Source: Acidimicrobiia bacterium
Lineage (GTDB): Bacteria; Actinomycetota; Acidimicrobiia; Acidimicrobiales; SZUA-35
Reading direction: 5' to 3'
NCBI GenBank assembly: GCA_029863385.1
Contig: JAOTVU010000040.1
Coordinates: forward strand, 1-33,684
Length of the DNA stretch: 33,684 bases
The notes beneath the pieces are model-generated. The model did not search any database. It had not been told where the DNA came from and saw only the letters and a program-made list of their open reading frames with translations. Position numbers and translations under genes: made by a program. This document shows positions 31,742 to 33,684 of this stretch, in pieces (position 1 is the stretch's first letter; the number at the start of each line of letters is the position of its first letter).

Positions 31742-32537
31742 CCGTCACACTCGACAATCGGATCCTCGACCTCGACGCACTCGAGGCAACCCACGGCGAC
31801 AACCGACCGAACCCCCGAACGATGGCACTGCTGGCCGGCTGGTCGTACGTGGCCCTGTTCGTCCTCGCCGTCTTCGCCAACTTCTTCGTGCGGGAGCGCC
31901 TGGTCGACACGGCCGACGCGGCCACCCAGCGTCACCGCCCCGACCTTGACAGCACTTAGGAAATCAGGTCAGGGCGGCAATTCTGGCCTTCGTCGCCGTC
32001 TTCGCCCTCGACGTCGTGGTGGCCTGGGCGCTGTACCACCTGTTCCGACCGGCCGGTGAGGCGCTGTCGACGCTGGCCGCCTGGTTCCGCATCGTCTACA
32101 CCGTGTTCCTGGGCGTGGCCGTCGTCTTTCTGTACATGGTGCTCCGTCTCGTCGGCACCACCACCGGCGGCACCGCCGAGCACATCACCGCGCTCGGCCG
32201 GCCGACGCTGGAGGCGAACACGATGCTGGCGCTCGACGCCTTCAACGTCACCTGGCTGGTCGGCCTGGTCGCCTTCGGCGTCCACCTGATCCTGCTGGGT
32301 GTGATGATCCTGCGCTCCGGGATCGCCCACCGGCTCCTCGGTGTCGTCCTCGCCGTCGCCGGGGCGGCCTACGTCTTCGACACGACCGCCTTCACCCTCT
32401 ACCCGGACTACCCGGCCCACGCCGAGGTGTTCACCGCCATCGTGGCCGGTCCGGCCGTGATCGCCGAGGCCGCGTTCACGCTGTGGCTGCTGCTGAAGGC
32501 CGGCCGGGTCGGACGCGCCCGCCGAACCGCCGGGTGA
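31738..32537 (+). pseudogene. DUF4386 membrane protein interrupted by two frameshifts
   Basis: ATG 31738 overlaps the preceding stop (ATGA). The N-terminus (RTMALLAGWSYVALFVLAVFANFFV then RLVDTADAAT) and the long C-terminal part (ILAFVAVFALDVVVAWALYH through AEAAFTLWLLLKAGRVGRA) match DUF4386, a family of multi-span membrane proteins of unknown function. Between 31924 and 31970 the reading moves frame 1 to 2 to 0. Removing one base from ACCCAG (about 31925) and one G from CAGGTC (about 31967) gives a continuous protein through SVTAPTLTALRKSVRAAILAF. As sequenced, translation ends at 31959. Confidence 0.7.
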
Positions 32538-32550
32538 TACGCTCGGCTCC

Positions 32551-33684
32551 ACGACCGACCAGCCACCCGACCCGAGACGGTTTCAAGCCGACGTCCGAGC
32601 CTTCTATCGGGCGCTGCCGGAACGGCTGGCCGACATCGCCGGAGACGACCGGGTCACCCGATTGCGGACCTACCGCCGGCTGCTCGACGAGGCCGGACTG
32701 TCGGGCCTGAGCTACCCGGTCGAGTTCGGTGGGCAGGGCTATCCCGAGCGCTACGAGCAGCTGTTCATCGAGGTCCGCAACGAGTTCCAGCCGCCCGAGG
32801 AGTTCGGCTTGGCCATCGGTATCGGCATGTGTCTGCCGACGATCCGCGACCACGGATCGGACGAGCTCCGGCGCCGGTTTCTGGCTCCCGGGTTGCGGGG
32901 TGACGAGCTGTGGTGCCAGCTCTACTCCGAGCCGTCGGCCGGATCCGACCTGGCCGCCCTGTCGACCCGGGCCGAGCTCGACGGCGACGAGTGGATCGTG
33001 ACCGGCCAGAAGGTCTGGACCTCGGGCGCCGAGATCGCCGACGTGGCGATCCTCCTGGCCCGCACCGACGTCGACGCCCCCAAACACGCCGGCATCACGA
33101 TGTTCGTGCTCGACATGCGCCAGGCCGGAGTCGAGGTCCGTCCGCTGGTGCAGATGACCGGCGCCGCCGAGTTCAACGAGGTGTTCCTCGACGGCGCCCG
33201 CATCCCCCGCGATCACCTCGTCGGTGAGGTCAACGGCGGGTGGCGGCTGGCCGTCGCCCTCATGGCCCACGAGCGGGCGGCCATCGGCAGGGGCCACAAG
33301 TCGACGACCGGCCGGCGGTCCGGACGGTATCCACTGCCGCTGGACGATCTGGTCGGGCGGGCCCGAGCCCAGGCCCGGCTCGACGATCCGATGGTGCGCC
33401 AGGATCTGGCCCGCGTCCACAGCGGCGAGCGAATCATCGACTGGCTCAACCGGCGCTCGGCCCACCCGTCGATCACGAAACTGTGGCGATCCCGCCAGGG
33501 TCGCCTCGCCGCCCAGGTCGCTCACGAGCTCGGCGGGCCGAACGCCGCCGCCTGGCCGGCGGAGAACGACCTCGACGACTACTTCGCCTACCACGTGCTC
33601 AACTGTCGGGGCATGTCGATCGGCGGCGGCACCGACGAGATCCAACGCAACACCCTGGGCGAGCGCGTACTCGGGCTTCCCCGG
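32551..33684 (+). CDS. Acyl-CoA dehydrogenase (3' end beyond window; no canonical start codon)
   Basis: One open frame from 32497 to the window end encodes an acyl-CoA dehydrogenase: YPVEFGGQGYP, the FAD/substrate motif QLYSEPSAGSDLAAL, VTGQKVWTSGAEIADVAILLAR, VNGGWRLAVALMAHERAAIG, and C-terminal MSIGGGTDEIQRNTLGERVL. Only a few residues should be missing at the end. The first in-frame ATG/GTG/TTG is TTG 32662, inside the N-terminal helical domain. The likely protein start falls near the ACG at 32551 (reading TDQPPDPRRFQADVRAFYRA). Either ACG is used, ATG was mutated, or a GTG at 32534 (GTGA overlapping the preceding stop) is joined by a missing base. The substrate is unknown. Confidence 0.85.

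Overview
The window is high-GC (mostly C/G third positions) bacterial chromosome with GTG starts and very short intergenic gaps. Several genes point to Actinomycetota: an EtfD-like membrane iron-sulfur reductase, a bifunctional-type dCTP deaminase, an NDMA-dependent-type alcohol dehydrogenase, an SCO6745-family protein and TPR-LuxR regulators. An Acidimicrobiia-like lineage is my guess, but no 16S or other marker here proves it. There is no phage, transposase, IS or CRISPR.

Layout. 1-1.5 kb: a membrane-anchored HExxH protein (5' edge cut) and a frameshifted SCO6745-family gene. 1.5-3 kb: PII protein and mannose-6-phosphate isomerase (minus). 3.2-5.5 kb: EtfD-like reductase, then a hairpin and a convergent TetR gene. 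6.25-10.35 kb: a tight minus-strand operon of class V aminotransferase, serB, serA and dcd, which could cover the whole phosphorylated serine pathway if the aminotransferase replaces SerC. 10.5-11.1 kb: DUF805 protein, hairpin and tRNA-Gly(CCC). 11.1-13.7 kb: a methyltransferase and a large TPR-LuxR regulator.

13.7-18.7 kb is a decayed zone. It holds an orphan coding-like fragment, a serine-hydrolase pseudogene (active-site Lys lost, middle deleted), two overlapping lipoprotein signal sequences ahead of an alpha/beta hydrolase, an intact siderophore-interacting flavoprotein with a 138-bp partial second copy downstream, an antisense fragment, a lipoprotein and a frameshifted membrane protein. 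18.6-24.9 kb: small membrane protein, OsmC, MBL-fold hydrolase, zinc-ribbon membrane protein, the C-terminal stub of an HD-GYP/LuxR regulator, SDR, lipoprotein and YceI protein.

24.8-28.6 kb: an XRE-cupin regulator and MFS transporter (minus) diverge from a His-rich methyltransferase and alcohol dehydrogenase (plus) across 76 bp carrying a perfect palindrome and an apparently leaderless promoter. 28.7-33.7 kb: TetR and nitronate monooxygenase (minus) diverge from an MDR oxidoreductase, a DUF4386 gene and an acyl-CoA dehydrogenase (plus) across a region with four copies of a 13-bp palindrome.

The plus-strand half of that last cluster contains two apparent +1 shifts and an acyl-CoA dehydrogenase with no normal start codon. 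With the other frameshifts this is either real decay or consensus indel error, and raw reads are needed to decide. I found no clearly new multi-gene system. The best leads are the serine operon with its non-SerC-like aminotransferase, the four-box TetR operator region, and the XRE-cupin palindrome over a leaderless His-rich methyltransferase.
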